Shown piece after piece: positions 26,903 to 36,251 of a stretch of DNA of 64,000 nucleotides; within the stretch, counting starts at the first letter, position 1; each line of letters starts with the position of its first letter. Below the pieces are notes generated by a model. It saw only the letters and a program-made list of their open reading frames with translations. It ran no database searches and had not been told where the DNA came from. This stretch comes from Akkermansiaceae bacterium (GTDB lineage: Bacteria > Verrucomicrobiota > Verrucomicrobiia > Verrucomicrobiales > Akkermansiaceae). Both the position numbers and the translations under genes were made by a program. The DNA lies in contig JANYEC010000109.1 of the NCBI GenBank assembly GCA_025363295.1, forward strand, positions 1-64,000. The letters run 5' to 3'.

Positions 26903-27508
26903 TCAAGGATCTTGTTGCTTAGGAGGAGCCTTGTCCGCTGGAGCCGCTGGATCGATGGGTTCCGGCTTCTTTATCTCGCCCCAGGGTGAGCCACCCATTT
27001 TCGCGATCACAGTGGCTCTCGGCCATGATGGAGAGGGAAAGTCAAAGGTCTGCCAAGCCTCGGGAGCTTCATTGCTGCAGAGCCAGTTCGCGTCCGAAAC
27101 GACCTGCAATTTTTTGCCATCTTTTAATGTGACGTGAAACTCAAGAGCCATGCCAGCGTTCCCTTTTTCGTTCCGTCCCTCAACGGCGATCACGTTGCGG
27201 CCTCCCGGCTTAATCCACGGCAGCACATCGTAGCTACGCGGACAGTGCCAACCGTTGCCCGTTCCCAAATCGTGACCGTTGATAAAAAGATGATACCGAT
27301 CATCACAGACCACAGTGACCGAGACATTCGCGACATCCGGAGGCAGCTGAAATTCACGCCGAAAATAGACGCGCTCGTTTTCACGAGGCGTCGCACTTTT
27401 CCAAATCCAAGAAGGCGTGCTAGGAGGCTCCTCTGCGATGCTTGGAACGTCCGCAACGGCATTCAGAGCGGCTAAAATCAAACAGAGCGGTATTAGGGAG
27501 CGACGCAT
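26903..27508 (-). CDS. Secreted beta-sandwich (galactose-binding-like) protein
   Basis: 201 residues with a signal peptide (MRRSLIPLCLILAALNAVAD). The mature protein has the jelly-roll pattern of carbohydrate-binding N-domains: WIWKSATPRENERVYFRREF, then CDDRYHLFINGHDLG and NVIAVEGRNEKGNAGMALEF. Such domains often precede rhamnosidase or cytochrome modules, but here it stands alone with a Pro/Ala/Lys-rich tail. The ligand is unknown. It is convergent with the MFS gene. Confidence 0.7.
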   Translation of the reverse strand: MRRSLIPLCLILAALNAVADVPSIAEEPPSTPSWIWKSATPRENERVYFRREFQLPPDVANVSVTVVCDDRYHLFINGHDLGTGNGWHCPRSYDVLPWIKPGGRNVIAVEGRNEKGNAGMALEFHVTLKDGKKLQVVSDANWLCSNEAPEAWQTFDFPSPSWPRATVIAKMGGSPWGEIKKPEPIDPAAPADKAPPKQQDP

Positions 27509-27589
27509 CAGCTTTATCCCTACGCCTCAAATTTCAGCGGATTATCAAAAAGCGAAAGATGCAGGAAAAATAAAATTCCACCGCGTTTC

Positions 27590-28525
27590 TCAGCCTTCGG
27601 CGAGCAAGCTTTGGAAGTAGCTAATCGTCCGATCCAGCCCTTGCTCCAACGGGATCGTGGGCACCCAACCGAGCTCTTTCTGCGCGAGAGTGATGTCTGG
27701 ACGCCGCTGCTTGGGATCATCGCCGGGAAGTGGCAAATGAGTGATTTTCGAGGGCCCTCCGACTTTTTTCAAAACCAACTCCGCAAGCTGCAGCATGGTG
27801 AATTCCCCGGGATTACCGATATTAACAGGCCCGGTGATCGAAGGGTGGTTCATCAGGCGGATGAAGCCTTCGATGAGGTCATCCACATAACAGAAAGAGC
27901 GCGTCTGAGTGCCATCGCCATAGATGGTTAGATCCTTGCCTTGAATCGCTTGGCAGATGAAGTTTGACACAACCCGGCCATCGTCCGGCAGCATGCGTGG
28001 TCCATAGGTATTGAAAATTCGCACCACGCGGATATCGACATGGTTCTGGCGGTGATAGTCGAAAAACAAAGTTTCTGCACAACGTTTCCCCTCATCATAG
28101 CATGAGCGGATGCCGATGGGATTGACGCTGCCCCAGTAAGACTCCGGCTGCGGATGCACATTGGGATCGCCATAAACCTCGGACGTGGAGGCTTGGAAAA
28201 CTCGTGCACCCAAGCGCTTGGCGAGGCCAAGACAATGGATCGCGCCCATGACTGAAGTCTTGGTCGTCTTGATCGGGTTATGCTGATAATGCGGAGGAGA
28301 CGCCGGGCAGGCGAGGTTATAGATCTGATCAACCTCGTATTTGTAAGGCTCGGTCACATCGTGGCGGACCAACTCAAAATAGGGATTCTCTAGCAAGTGG
28401 GCGATGTTCCGTTTCCGACCGGTGTAGAAATTGTCCAGACAAATGACCTCATTTCCCTCGCGGAGAAGCCGCTCACAAAGGTGAGAGCCCAAGAATCCCG
28501 CTCCGCCTGTGATTAAAATGCGCAT
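27590..28525 (-). CDS. uxs: UDP-glucuronate decarboxylase (UDP-xylose synthase)
   Basis: Converts UDP-glucuronate, the product of ugd at 34.8 kb, to UDP-xylose for the polysaccharide. 311 residues from [16 protein letters not shown], the NAD-binding GxxGxxG; a longer frame upstream adds 28 residues without support. The SDR catalytic set is present (STSEVYGDP and SCYDEGKR with the YxxxK pair), and CYVDDLIEG and RRPDITLA are typical of UXS. It is divergent from the regulator at 28.7 kb, with a palindrome in the shared intergenic region. Confidence 0.93.
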   Translation of the reverse strand: MRILITGGAGFLGSHLCERLLREGNEVICLDNFYTGRKRNIAHLLENPYFELVRHDVTEPYKYEVDQIYNLACPASPPHYQHNPIKTTKTSVMGAIHCLGLAKRLGARVFQASTSEVYGDPNVHPQPESYWGSVNPIGIRSCYDEGKRCAETLFFDYHRQNHVDIRVVRIFNTYGPRMLPDDGRVVSNFICQAIQGKDLTIYGDGTQTRSFCYVDDLIEGFIRLMNHPSITGPVNIGNPGEFTMLQLAELVLKKVGGPSKITHLPLPGDDPKQRRPDITLAQKELGWVPTIPLEQGLDRTISYFQSLLAEG

Positions 28526-28626
28526 GCCGTAAAAACGAGCAGCATCCGACTTCAAGATCAAGGACTCATCGGAAAAATCGTTGAATTCAACCCCCTCGAA
28601 ATAGGGCACTTCCGCTCACATCCGCT

Positions 28627-28648
28627 TTGTTCAAAAAAGTTTGAACAA
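28627..28648. promoter_or_regulatory. Perfect palindrome, putative operator (copy 1)
   Basis: ttgttcaaa and tttgaacaa are perfect 9-bp arms around 4 nt, containing TGTTCA-N8-TGAACA (28628-28647). It ends 27 nt before the regulator's ATG, in the divergent uxs/regulator intergenic region. The same TGTTCA-N8-TGAACA with identical spacing recurs at 41173-41192 upstream of the galE operon. It is the natural candidate for autoregulation by the adjacent GbsR/MarR-like protein (inference). Confidence 0.75.
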
Positions 28649-28675
28649 CCGCCGCTTTTGCTTACCATCTACCAC

Positions 28676-29179
28676 ATGCCTCATCTTCTTGACGGAGATC
28701 AACCCGGACTCGACTCCTTGGAACTCCAAGTGGTGGCGGTGTTTGTGGATGGTGTGAGAGTGCTGGGACTGCCACGATCCATCGGGGAAATATACGGGGT
28801 GCTGTTTATTTCTCAAAATCCCCTATCGCTAGACGATCTGGTGAGACTTCTCCATATTAGCAAAGGTTCTGCTAGCCAAGGCCTGCGCATGCTCAAAAGT
28901 CTCGGCGCGGTCCGCGAGGCGGAGGGAGATGCCGAGCGCCGGACTTATTACGAGCCCGCCATCGAGCTCAAGCGTCTCGTCGGCGGTTTTATCCGCGAGC
29001 AAGTCCGGCCACATCTGGACAGTGGGAAATCCAAAATCAGTCGCTTGGCGGAAAATGCCCAGGAAATCCGCGACAGCGAGCGCCGGGACTTTCTCGGTGA
29101 GCGCATCGGCCGGCTTGAAACATGGATGAGCAGCGGCGGCAAGGTGCTTCCCCTCCTTCAAAAAATACTCGGACAATGA
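28676..29179 (+). CDS. GbsR/MarR-like winged-helix transcriptional regulator
   Basis: 167 residues from the ATG at 28676 (an in-frame TTG at 28658 is the only alternative). Residues about 35-90 form a winged helix: SIGEIYGVLFISQNPLSLDD, then ISKGSASQGLRMLKSLGAVR as recognition helix and wing. The C-terminal half is helical and basic-acidic, as in GbsR-type dimers. It overlaps the downstream RfaH-like gene by 4 nt (ATGA), so the pair is translationally coupled. A perfect palindrome 27 nt upstream suggests autoregulation. The signal it senses is unknown. Confidence 0.85.
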   Translation: MPHLLDGDQPGLDSLELQVVAVFVDGVRVLGLPRSIGEIYGVLFISQNPLSLDDLVRLLHISKGSASQGLRMLKSLGAVREAEGDAERRTYYEPAIELKRLVGGFIREQVRPHLDSGKSKISRLAENAQEIRDSERRDFLGERIGRLETWMSSGGKVLPLLQKILGQ

Positions 29180-29724
29180 TCCAAAAAGACCCAAGCGTGT
29201 CGGAATGGTTCTGCGTACGCTGCCAAACTAAGCGCGAACACATCGCCGCAGAGCACCTTCGTGCCATTGAGGGCATCGAAGTTTTCTGCCCGCGTCTGCG
29301 CTATCGGAAAGCCACCCGACGCGGAAAAATCTGGTGGGTGGAGCCTCTTTTCCCTGGCTACGTGTTAGCAAAATTTAGCCTCGCCGAGATGGAGCGTGCG
29401 GTGACTTTTTGCCAAGGTGTGCGAGGGCTTGTGCGCTTCGGCTCAGGCATCCCGCCCGTGCCTAACTCTTTCGTAGAAATGCTGAAGCATGAAGTCAGCT
29501 CGCGGAAGGATTCAAGCGGAGAAATGTTCACTGTGAGTCCCACCATCGAGATCGGTGACGAAGTGGAAATCGCTCACGGTCCCCTGCAAGGCATGCGCGG
29601 CACGGTCGCCGCAGTTCCATCTGCGGCTGAGAGAGTGAAAATCCTTCTCGAATTTCTCGGCCAACCCCTGGCAGTGGACATGGATCTCTTTTCGCTCCTG
29701 CTACCAAGACGCCCAACTCCTTAA
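29176..29724 (+). CDS. rfaH: RfaH-like NusG paralogue (operon-specific antiterminator)
   Basis: 182 residues. The N-terminal NGN domain reads EWFCVRCQTKREHIAAEHLR, then PLFPGYVLAKF and VRGLVRFGSGIPPVPNSFV, which parallels RfaH (PLFPNYLF, VSHFVRFG) more than housekeeping NusG. The C-terminal KOW domain (about 125-175) contains IGDEVEIAHGPLQGMRG. RfaH binds RNA polymerase paused at an ops element and suppresses termination over long polysaccharide operons. Two ops-like elements lie upstream of fcl and of galE in this window. It is coupled to the upstream regulator by an ATGA overlap. Whether it recruits ribosomes, as E. coli RfaH does, cannot be told. Confidence 0.88.
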   Translation: MIQKDPSVSEWFCVRCQTKREHIAAEHLRAIEGIEVFCPRLRYRKATRRGKIWWVEPLFPGYVLAKFSLAEMERAVTFCQGVRGLVRFGSGIPPVPNSFVEMLKHEVSSRKDSSGEMFTVSPTIEIGDEVEIAHGPLQGMRGTVAAVPSAAERVKILLEFLGQPLAVDMDLFSLLLPRRPTP

Positions 29725-29888
29725 CGATCATCTAACTTATACGTAATCGCGTGACCCGATTTCCTCGTTTCCCAACAATCAACCATTGCCTTTAGCCAAA
29801 GAAGGTGCGGAATGGCACCGCAAAAATGGCGACAACCCGTCCCTCCCCGACTCACCCCACCCGGTTTCTTTCTATTTCAGAAAGATCG

Positions 29889-29905
29889 ACCAAGGGCGGC
29901 AGCGT
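29889..29905 (+). promoter_or_regulatory. ops-like element upstream of fcl (copy 1)
   Basis: accaagggcggcagcgt differs at one base (C for T) from the second copy at 41291-41307, and its core GGCGGCAGCGTG differs at that same position from E. coli ops GGCGGTAGCGTG. It lies in the 209-nt leader downstream of the RfaH-like gene and 28 nt before the fcl ATG, so RNA polymerase would meet it just before the 10-kb fcl-to-cysN stretch. Confidence 0.75.
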
Positions 29906-29933
29906 GCCAGCTCTGCCAATACGGAACTAATCC

Positions 29934-30872
29934 ATGAAAAAAACCTACATCGCAGGCCACCGCGGAATGGTGGGCTCTGCGCTCATCCGTGAAGCAGCGC
30001 AACTTGGTGGCTACCAAATCGTCACGACGACGCGAGATCAGCTTGATCTATGCGACCAAAGCGCCGTCTTTGATTTCCTCGCTGAAGAAAAACCCGAGAT
30101 CGTGATCATCGCCGCAGCCAAAGTCGGCGGCATTCATGCGAACTCGACCTATCCCGCAGATTTCATTTACGAAAATCTAACGATCGCCGCGAACCTAATC
30201 GAGGGCAGCCGCCGTGCCGCTGTGGCTCGTGTTCTGTTTCTTGGCTCGTCCTGCATCTATCCAAAAATGGCTCCGCAGCCCATGACGGAGGATTGCCTGC
30301 TCACAAGTCCGTTAGAAACCACCAACGAAGCCTATGCCATCGCGAAAATCGCCGGGCTGAAACTTTGCCAGCACTACCGGGCACAACATGGGCTGGCCTA
30401 TCATAGCGCCATGCCCACGAATCTTTACGGTCCCGGAGATAACTATCACCCGGAAAACTCTCACGTCATTCCCGCGCTGGTCCGCCGCTTCCACGAAGCT
30501 AAGGAAAGCGGCGCAGCGAGTGTCACCATTTGGGGAACCGGCACTCCCTGCCGTGAATTTCTTCACGTGGATGACCTCGCCGCAGCCTGTTTCCACCTGC
30601 TCTCGCTCGAGTCACCGCCGGACTGGGTGAACGTCGGCGTGGGCGAAGATTTGACTATTTTGCAACTCGCCACTCTCGTTGCTGAAACTGTTGGATTCAA
30701 GGGCGCGATTCTTACTGACCCCTCGAAACCGGATGGCACTCCGCGCAAACTGCTAGACATTTCCCTCATCAAATCCACCGGCTGGTCACCGGTAGTTCCT
30801 TTCAAGAAGGGACTCGCCGCTGCCTATCAAGATTTCCTCTCCACCCTGTCATCGGGCGCTGCACGCTTGTGA
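29934..30872 (+). CDS. fcl: GDP-L-fucose synthase
   Basis: Bifunctional epimerase-reductase that converts GDP-4-keto-6-deoxymannose (made by gmd at 31.7 kb) to GDP-L-fucose. 312 residues, full length. GHRGMVGSA is the NADP-binding loop. Catalytic Ser106/Cys107 lie in LGSSCIYP and Tyr134/Lys138 in [19 protein letters not shown] is the typical C-terminal segment. It is the first structural gene after the ops-like element. It overlaps the nucleotidyltransferase gene by 4 nt (GTGA). Confidence 0.95.
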   Translation: MKKTYIAGHRGMVGSALIREAAQLGGYQIVTTTRDQLDLCDQSAVFDFLAEEKPEIVIIAAAKVGGIHANSTYPADFIYENLTIAANLIEGSRRAAVARVLFLGSSCIYPKMAPQPMTEDCLLTSPLETTNEAYAIAKIAGLKLCQHYRAQHGLAYHSAMPTNLYGPGDNYHPENSHVIPALVRRFHEAKESGAASVTIWGTGTPCREFLHVDDLAAACFHLLSLESPPDWVNVGVGEDLTILQLATLVAETVGFKGAILTDPSKPDGTPRKLLDISLIKSTGWSPVVPFKKGLAAAYQDFLSTLSSGAARL

Positions 30873-31276
30873 CACACCTCGCCATGCTTCATTTTTCGCC
30901 ACGTATTTCAGAGAACTGTCAACGCATCATTGTCGATGCTTTGCAGCACCTGGATTGTGCTGTCATCTACCTTTTTGGTTCATACGGCGGGCCTGACGAA
31001 CGACCAAGCAGCGACATTGACATTGCGTTTCTACCGTCCCACCCAGTGACTCCTTTGGTATGTTTTGACCTTGCAAACCTGCTCACTGATCAACTCGGCA
31101 AGCCTGTGGACCTCATCAATCTGCTAGATTCCAGCACCGTTTTCGCCAAGGAAGTCCTGCGAACGGGAACCCCCCTTTGGATTGGTGATGGCGCGAAGCA
31201 CGAAAACTTTGAAATGCGAAATCTCTCGGACTACGCCCGACTCAATGAAGAGCGCCAAGCCATCCTCACGCAATGA
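30869..31276 (+). CDS. mntA: MntA-like nucleotidyltransferase antitoxin
   Basis: 135 residues counted from a GTG that overlaps the fcl stop; an ATG at 30884 would shorten it by five. It carries the minimal nucleotidyltransferase motif GSX10DXD exactly: Gly37-Ser38, then ten residues, then Asp49-Ile-Asp51 (SSDIDIAFL). MntA-type enzymes neutralise HepT toxins by adding AMP to a tyrosine of the toxin. The HepT-like gene follows with an ATGA overlap. Its place between fcl and gmd, coupled to both neighbours, is unusual for a toxin-antitoxin pair. Confidence 0.85.
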   Translation: MTHLAMLHFSPRISENCQRIIVDALQHLDCAVIYLFGSYGGPDERPSSDIDIAFLPSHPVTPLVCFDLANLLTDQLGKPVDLINLLDSSTVFAKEVLRTGTPLWIGDGAKHENFEMRNLSDYARLNEERQAILTQ

Positions 31277-31689
31277 TCGACGACATCTCACTGAATAAAA
31301 CCGCGATCATCCGCCGCTGCATCCAACGCGTGGAAGAAGAATACCGCGGAGATGCCAAACGCCTTGATGATTTCACCATCCAAGATTCCATCGTGCTAAA
31401 TCTGCTCCGCGCTTGCGAAGCCGCCATTGACCTCGCTATGCACCGGGTGGCCAAAGGAAAACTCGGTATTCCACAAAGCAGCCGAGATGCTTTCCAAATT
31501 CTATATCATCACCGGATTATTAGCGATCACTCCAACACCGCAATGAAGCACATGGTCGGCTTCCGCAACATCGCAGTGCACAGCTATGAAAAACTCCAGT
31601 ATCCGATCCTCGAAGCGATCATATCTCGCCATCTGAATGATTTTGAAGTTTTCATTCTAGAACTATCAGATTTACCACCCACTCCCTAA
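31273..31689 (+). CDS. hepT: HepT-like (DUF86) ribonuclease toxin
   Basis: 138-residue all-helical HEPN-family protein with the RX4HXY active-site motif (Arg98, His103, Tyr105 in RNIAVHSY), so probably an intact RNase whose tyrosine can be AMPylated by the MntA-like partner. It overlaps that partner by 4 nt and ends 27 nt before gmd. Together they form the known MntA-HepT two-gene system, here embedded between two consecutive GDP-fucose genes. Confidence 0.87.
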   Translation: MIDDISLNKTAIIRRCIQRVEEEYRGDAKRLDDFTIQDSIVLNLLRACEAAIDLAMHRVAKGKLGIPQSSRDAFQILYHHRIISDHSNTAMKHMVGFRNIAVHSYEKLQYPILEAIISRHLNDFEVFILELSDLPPTP

Positions 31690-31716
31690 TTCAAAGCCAT
31701 TTACCTTTCAGCCACC

Positions 31717-32832
31717 ATGAAACGCGCGCTCATCACCGGCATCACCGGACAAGACGGATCTTACCTCGCAGAGTTCCTGCTCGAAAAAGGATATGAGGTC
31801 CACGGCATCAAACGCCGTGCCTCGTTGTTTAACACGCAGCGTGTCGATCACATCTACGAAGATCCGCACGTGGCAAACTCCCGTTTCCGCCTGCACTACG
31901 GTGACTTGACGGACTCTTCTAACCTCACCCGCATCCTCAGCGAGGTGAAGCCGGACGAAGTTTACAACCTCGGAGCACAGTCCCACGTCGCCGTTTCATT
32001 CGAGGCTCCCGAATACACGGCTGACGTCGATGCGATCGGCACGCTTCGATTGTTAGAGGCCATCCGATTCCTCGGCATGGAAAAAACCTGCCGATTCTAT
32101 CAGGCATCCACTTCGGAGCTATATGGCCTGGTGCAAGAAATCCCACAAAAGGAAACCACCCCATTTCATCCACGCTCGCCCTACGCCGTCGCGAAAATGT
32201 ATGCCTATTGGATCACTGTGAATTACCGTGAAGCTTACGGCATGTATGCGTGCAATGGCATCCTCTTCAATCACGAGTCACCGCGCCGTGGAGAAACATT
32301 CGTGACTCGTAAAATTACCCGCGCCATCGCTAACATCGCGCAAGGATTGGAATCCTGCCTTTTCCTCGGTAATATCGATTCACTCCGAGATTGGGGTCAT
32401 GCGAAAGACTACGTTCGGATGCAATGGATGATGCTCCAACAGGAAAGTCCTGATGATTTTGTGATCGCCACAGGAAAACAAATCTCCGTTCGTGAATTCG
32501 TTAGATTATCGGCAAAAGAGGCTGGCATCCGACTGGAATTCTCGGGTGAAGGGGTGAATGAAATTGGCACGGTCACGGCGGTGGACAAGGCAATCGCACC
32601 TTCTGTTTCTATCGGCGATGTTATCATGAAGGTCGATCCCCGCTATTTTCGCCCCGCTGAAGTAGAAACATTGTTAGGCGATCCGACCAAGGCCAAGGAT
32701 AAACTGGGTTGGGTCCCTGAAATTACGGTGGAACAAATGTGCGCCGAAATGGTGGCCTCCGACCTCGAAATCGCACGTCGCCACGCCATTCTTGAATCAC
32801 ACGGCCATCACGTTTCGGTTTCGAAAGAGTGA
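31717..32832 (+). CDS. gmd: GDP-mannose 4,6-dehydratase
   Basis: First committed step to GDP-L-fucose and GDP-rhamnose. 371 residues, full length. The N-terminal [20 protein letters not shown] is the signature NADP-binding region. ASTSELYG and [10 protein letters not shown] hold the catalytic Thr/Ser-Glu-Tyr-Lys set, and [19 protein letters not shown] is highly conserved. Its product feeds fcl upstream. The GDP-mannose supply genes (manB/manC) are not in the window. Confidence 0.96.
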   Translation: MKRALITGITGQDGSYLAEFLLEKGYEVHGIKRRASLFNTQRVDHIYEDPHVANSRFRLHYGDLTDSSNLTRILSEVKPDEVYNLGAQSHVAVSFEAPEYTADVDAIGTLRLLEAIRFLGMEKTCRFYQASTSELYGLVQEIPQKETTPFHPRSPYAVAKMYAYWITVNYREAYGMYACNGILFNHESPRRGETFVTRKITRAIANIAQGLESCLFLGNIDSLRDWGHAKDYVRMQWMMLQQESPDDFVIATGKQISVREFVRLSAKEAGIRLEFSGEGVNEIGTVTAVDKAIAPSVSIGDVIMKVDPRYFRPAEVETLLGDPTKAKDKLGWVPEITVEQMCAEMVASDLEIARRHAILESHGHHVSVSKE

Positions 32833-32851
32833 CCTATCGCACCCACTTCGT

Positions 32852-33934
32852 ATGAAAAAAGTCTTCGTTTCCGGGTGTTATGACATCCTCCATGCCGGGC
32901 ATCTTCAGTTCTTTGAAGAAGCCCGTGCGCTTGGAGATTATCTAATCGTTTCATTCGCCTCCGCGGAGGTGCTATGGCATCATAAACGGCGGAAACCTTC
33001 GATCCCGGATGATCACAAACGCGTCCTATTGCAGGGACTGCGCATGATCGATGAAGTAATCGTGACACAGGGCCACAAGGAAGGCGTGGACTTTGAGGAA
33101 GATTTTTTACGCATCCGCCCGGATTTCCTCATTGTCACGGAGGATGACAAATACGGCGTGATCAAACGCGAACTCTGTCGCCAAGTGGGAGCACAATACA
33201 CCGTGCTGCCCAAAACGCCTCCACGTTTCGAGCCAGTCTCAACGAGCTCGATCGTCAAATGGGTGCAAGCTCCCACTGAAGCACCCTTGCGGGTTGATTT
33301 CGCCGGTGGCTGGCTGGATGTGCCTCGTTTTTCCCGGCCTGGAGAGTTCATCGTGAACTGCGCGATTTCTCCCATGGTCTCATTGCGCGAGTGGCCGTTT
33401 GAGAAACAGGCAGGCCTCGGCGGCAGTGGGGCTTGGGCACTCTTGAATGGCCGTGATGGCGTGGATTCGGAAGTGGATCTAGGCGTGGGATGGCAAGACC
33501 CGGCCGTGATCCGGGAAACAGGGCTATGCGTGTGGCGTTCTGGCCTAACACCCACGCTCGACTTTAAGCGAAATGGCGATTTCATGAACGGTCAGCTCGC
33601 CATCTTATGGACGGGTGGCTCGCATGACACTCCGGGCGTCGTGAATCATTCGCGCGATTATGATCGCATCGCCCAAAGCGGTAAAGTGGCTCGTAATGGT
33701 GTCATTCATGCGGACTTCAAACTTCTAGCAGAGGCGGTTTCGATTTACCACGAAACCCAACTCGCTGAGGGCATGGACGAGTTGCCAAAAATTCGCGGGG
33801 CAATTGCCCACAAATACTGTGGTGGCGGCTACGGCGGTTATGCGCTCTATCTCTTTAACAACCCAGCGGATCGGGACAGTGCCATCTCCTCGCGGAATGA
33901 TCTGCGTGCCGTCGAACCGTTTTGTAAAGTCTAG
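32852..33934 (+). CDS. Nucleotidyltransferase fused to a short GHMP-kinase-like domain
   Basis: 360 residues from the ATG at 32852. Residues 1-135 are a cytidylyltransferase/RfaE-C type domain: VSGCYDILHAGHLQFFEEAR with the HxGH motif at His14-His17, and VSTSSIVKW for the STSS motif. Residues 144-360 carry GHMP-kinase motifs: APLRVDFAGGWLDVP (motif 1), GLGGSGAWALL (ATP-binding motif 2, near 189) and KYCGGGYGGYALYLF (motif 3, near 323). This half is shorter than usual GHMP kinases. The order suggests a sugar-1-kinase plus nucleotide transfer in one chain, like FKP or HddA/HddC in logic but built from a different nucleotidyltransferase. The sugar is unknown; a heptose or 6-deoxyhexose is plausible. 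Confidence 0.78.
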   Translation: MKKVFVSGCYDILHAGHLQFFEEARALGDYLIVSFASAEVLWHHKRRKPSIPDDHKRVLLQGLRMIDEVIVTQGHKEGVDFEEDFLRIRPDFLIVTEDDKYGVIKRELCRQVGAQYTVLPKTPPRFEPVSTSSIVKWVQAPTEAPLRVDFAGGWLDVPRFSRPGEFIVNCAISPMVSLREWPFEKQAGLGGSGAWALLNGRDGVDSEVDLGVGWQDPAVIRETGLCVWRSGLTPTLDFKRNGDFMNGQLAILWTGGSHDTPGVVNHSRDYDRIAQSGKVARNGVIHADFKLLAEAVSIYHETQLAEGMDELPKIRGAIAHKYCGGGYGGYALYLFNNPADRDSAISSRNDLRAVEPFCKV

Positions 33935-33958
33935 CAAAACGCCGGGTCATACCACGAG

Positions 33959-34720
33959 ATGCAAATTATCCACGTTATCGGCCTCCCCGTGGCCGCGACC
34001 ACTTACGCGGGTGTTGTCGAGTGGGTCCTCGATCATGCGACCCGCCGGGACAAGGCGTATGCCGTCGAGGCGGCAAACACCCACGTCGCGGCGCTCGCGA
34101 GATCGGACAAGGCGTTCGGCGAATCTATCAGTCACTTCGATTTGATATGTCCTGATGGAATGCCTCTTGTCTGGGCGATCAATTCCCAACTATCTCCGAG
34201 CCAAAAACTAACAGATCGAGTTTATGGCCCGACTTTAATGCTAGAAACGCTGAAAGCCACCAGTGGAAGAGCGCTGGAGCTCAGCCATTTTCTGCTAGGC
34301 GGAAGCACCGGCACTTTGGAGAGGCTCACCTTTGGATTCGCCAAAGAGTTTCCCAACGTTAAAATCGCGGCAACCTATTCCCCACCTTTTGGCGAATGGC
34401 CGGAAGATGAATTTGAGCGTATTTGCGAGAAGATTCGGACTTCTGGAGCTAACCTTATTTGGGTGGGCCTAGGCTGCCCCAAACAAGAACATTGGATCGC
34501 CAGCAACAAGGATCGGCTGCCCTCCGGTGTTTACTTCGGCATCGGTGCTGCCTTTGCGTTCCACGCTGGAGAGGTCCGACAAGCTCCTCCACTCATCCAG
34601 CGCCTTGGATGTGAGTGGGCCTATCGCCTCGCGATGGAGCCCCGCAGGCTGTTCAAACGCTATTTTACCTATAACTCGATTTTTCTCTATCATCTCCTCC
34701 TCGATCAGATCAAGGATTGA
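33959..34720 (+). CDS. WecG/TagA/CpsF-family glycosyltransferase (GT26)
   Basis: 253 residues. GT26 enzymes add the second sugar (often ManNAc or a uronate derivative) to a lipid-linked primer at the inner face of the membrane. Signatures: HFDLICPDGMPLVWA, the aspartate-containing core, then IWVGLGCPKQEHWIA and GIGAAFAFHAGEVRQAPPLI, and the C-terminal membrane-associating RLAMEPRRLFKRY. The donor is unknown. It follows the fusion gene by 24 nt. Confidence 0.92.
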   Translation: MQIIHVIGLPVAATTYAGVVEWVLDHATRRDKAYAVEAANTHVAALARSDKAFGESISHFDLICPDGMPLVWAINSQLSPSQKLTDRVYGPTLMLETLKATSGRALELSHFLLGGSTGTLERLTFGFAKEFPNVKIAATYSPPFGEWPEDEFERICEKIRTSGANLIWVGLGCPKQEHWIASNKDRLPSGVYFGIGAAFAFHAGEVRQAPPLIQRLGCEWAYRLAMEPRRLFKRYFTYNSIFLYHLLLDQIKD

Positions 34721-34756
34721 TACTTTTCGACATAACGACTCACTTTAAATAACAAA

Positions 34757-36151
34757 ATGCCATACACTATCAAAAACATCTGCTGCCTTGGTGCTGGCTA
34801 CGTCGGCGGACCCACCATGGCTATGATCGCAGCGAAGTGCCCTCACATCCAAGTGACCGTTTGCGACTTCAATCAGGCGCGTATCGACGCATGGAACTCC
34901 GACGATCTTCCCGTTTATGAGCCCGGCCTGCAGGAAGTCGTTGAATCTGCCCGTGGCAAGAACCTGCACTTCTCCACTAACATCAAACCTGCCATCGCCG
35001 CCGCGGATCTAATCTTCGTCTGCGTCGGCACCCCCACCAAATCGTATGGCATCGGGGCCGGTCGTGCTGCGGATCTACGCTATATTGAATCCGCCGCCCG
35101 TCTCATCGCGGAAGTTTCCACGGGCAATAAGATCATCGTCGAAAAATCTACCATCCCGGTAAAAACCGCAAACGCCATTCAGTCTATCTTGACCGCGAAC
35201 TCGCCAGCGGATGCGACCTTTCAAGTTCTATCCAATCCGGAGTTCCTCGCCGAAGGAACCGCTGTAGCAGACATGGAAAACCCAGATCGCATCCTCATCG
35301 GAGGCGAGCAGAATCCCGAGGGCCAAGCCGCCCTTGAAGCACTGGTTTCCGTCTATGCCAACTGGATTCCCCGTGAGAAAATCATCACCACCAACCTTTG
35401 GTCCTCGGAGCTTTCCAAGCTTGTGGCCAATGCTTTTCTCGCCCAACGAATTTCCTCTATCAACTCCATCTCCGCCCTCTGCGAAGCCACCGGTGCTGAT
35501 GTGGATGAAGTCGCTCTGGCCATCGGCAGCGACTCCCGAATCGGTTCGAAATTCCTCAAAGCATCGGTAGGCTTCGGCGGTTCATGCTTCCAGAAAGATA
35601 TCCTCAACTTAGTATATCTCTGCGAGTCCTTCAAACTGCCAGAAGCTGCCGCTTATTGGCGTTCCGTCGTCACGATGAACGACTGGCAGAAATCCCGCTT
35701 CGTGGAAAAAATAGTCCGCACCCTTTATAACACCGTCAATGGAAAGCGAATCGCCATCCTTGGGTTTGCATTCAAAAAGGATACTAACGACACCCGCGAA
35801 TCCGCCGCCATTAACATCGTGCGTGACCTCGTCGCTGAGAACGCCCACGTGGTCATCTACGATCCGAGAGTGGACGAGGAAAGCATCCACCGTGACCTTC
35901 TTGAAGTCGGCGTTCCCCAAGATATTATCAATTTCAACATCGAAATCGCACCTGACCCTTACACCGCCGCCACGGGAGCGCACGCTCTCGCCACGCTTAC
36001 TGAGTGGGATGAATTTCGCACCCTTGATCTGCCGCGGATTTATGACTTGATGCTCAAGCCTGCCTTTATCTTCGACGGTCGTGCGGTCTTACCCGCAGGC
36101 GCGCTCAAGGCCCAAGGGTTCGAGGCGTTCGTCATCGGGAAAGGCGATTGA
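34757..36151 (+). CDS. ugd: UDP-glucose 6-dehydrogenase, animal-type
   Basis: Oxidises UDP-glucose to UDP-glucuronate, the substrate of uxs at 27.6 kb. 464 residues. Catalytic Cys277 is in [10 protein letters not shown], the NAD loop is [31 protein letters not shown] and [20 protein letters not shown] closely follow the animal UGDH sequence as I recall it, rather than the E. coli/Pseudomonas type. [20 protein letters not shown] marks the C-terminal domain. The length is shorter than human UGDH because the C-terminal tail is missing. Confidence 0.95.
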   Translation: MPYTIKNICCLGAGYVGGPTMAMIAAKCPHIQVTVCDFNQARIDAWNSDDLPVYEPGLQEVVESARGKNLHFSTNIKPAIAAADLIFVCVGTPTKSYGIGAGRAADLRYIESAARLIAEVSTGNKIIVEKSTIPVKTANAIQSILTANSPADATFQVLSNPEFLAEGTAVADMENPDRILIGGEQNPEGQAALEALVSVYANWIPREKIITTNLWSSELSKLVANAFLAQRISSINSISALCEATGADVDEVALAIGSDSRIGSKFLKASVGFGGSCFQKDILNLVYLCESFKLPEAAAYWRSVVTMNDWQKSRFVEKIVRTLYNTVNGKRIAILGFAFKKDTNDTRESAAINIVRDLVAENAHVVIYDPRVDEESIHRDLLEVGVPQDIINFNIEIAPDPYTAATGAHALATLTEWDEFRTLDLPRIYDLMLKPAFIFDGRAVLPAGALKAQGFEAFVIGKGD

Positions 36152-36251
36152 GGAGTAAAAGCGTGGGGGCTAAAATTCTTCGACAATTTCGCCAATCCGC
36201 ACCTATCTTTATTTCTAATTCCCAGTCCTCAACATTTCAGCAATCCCCCTT

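Noticed and set aside
28676..29724. RfaH-like gene being the housekeeping nusG
   Set aside because: It is not next to secE, rplK or rplA, is coupled to a polysaccharide regulator, and its NGN sequence is closer to RfaH (PLFPGY, VRGLVRFG).
31273..31689. Annotating the DUF86 protein as a polysaccharide gene
   Set aside because: RX4HXY and the overlapping MntA-like gene identify a HepT-type toxin; its location among sugar genes is positional only.
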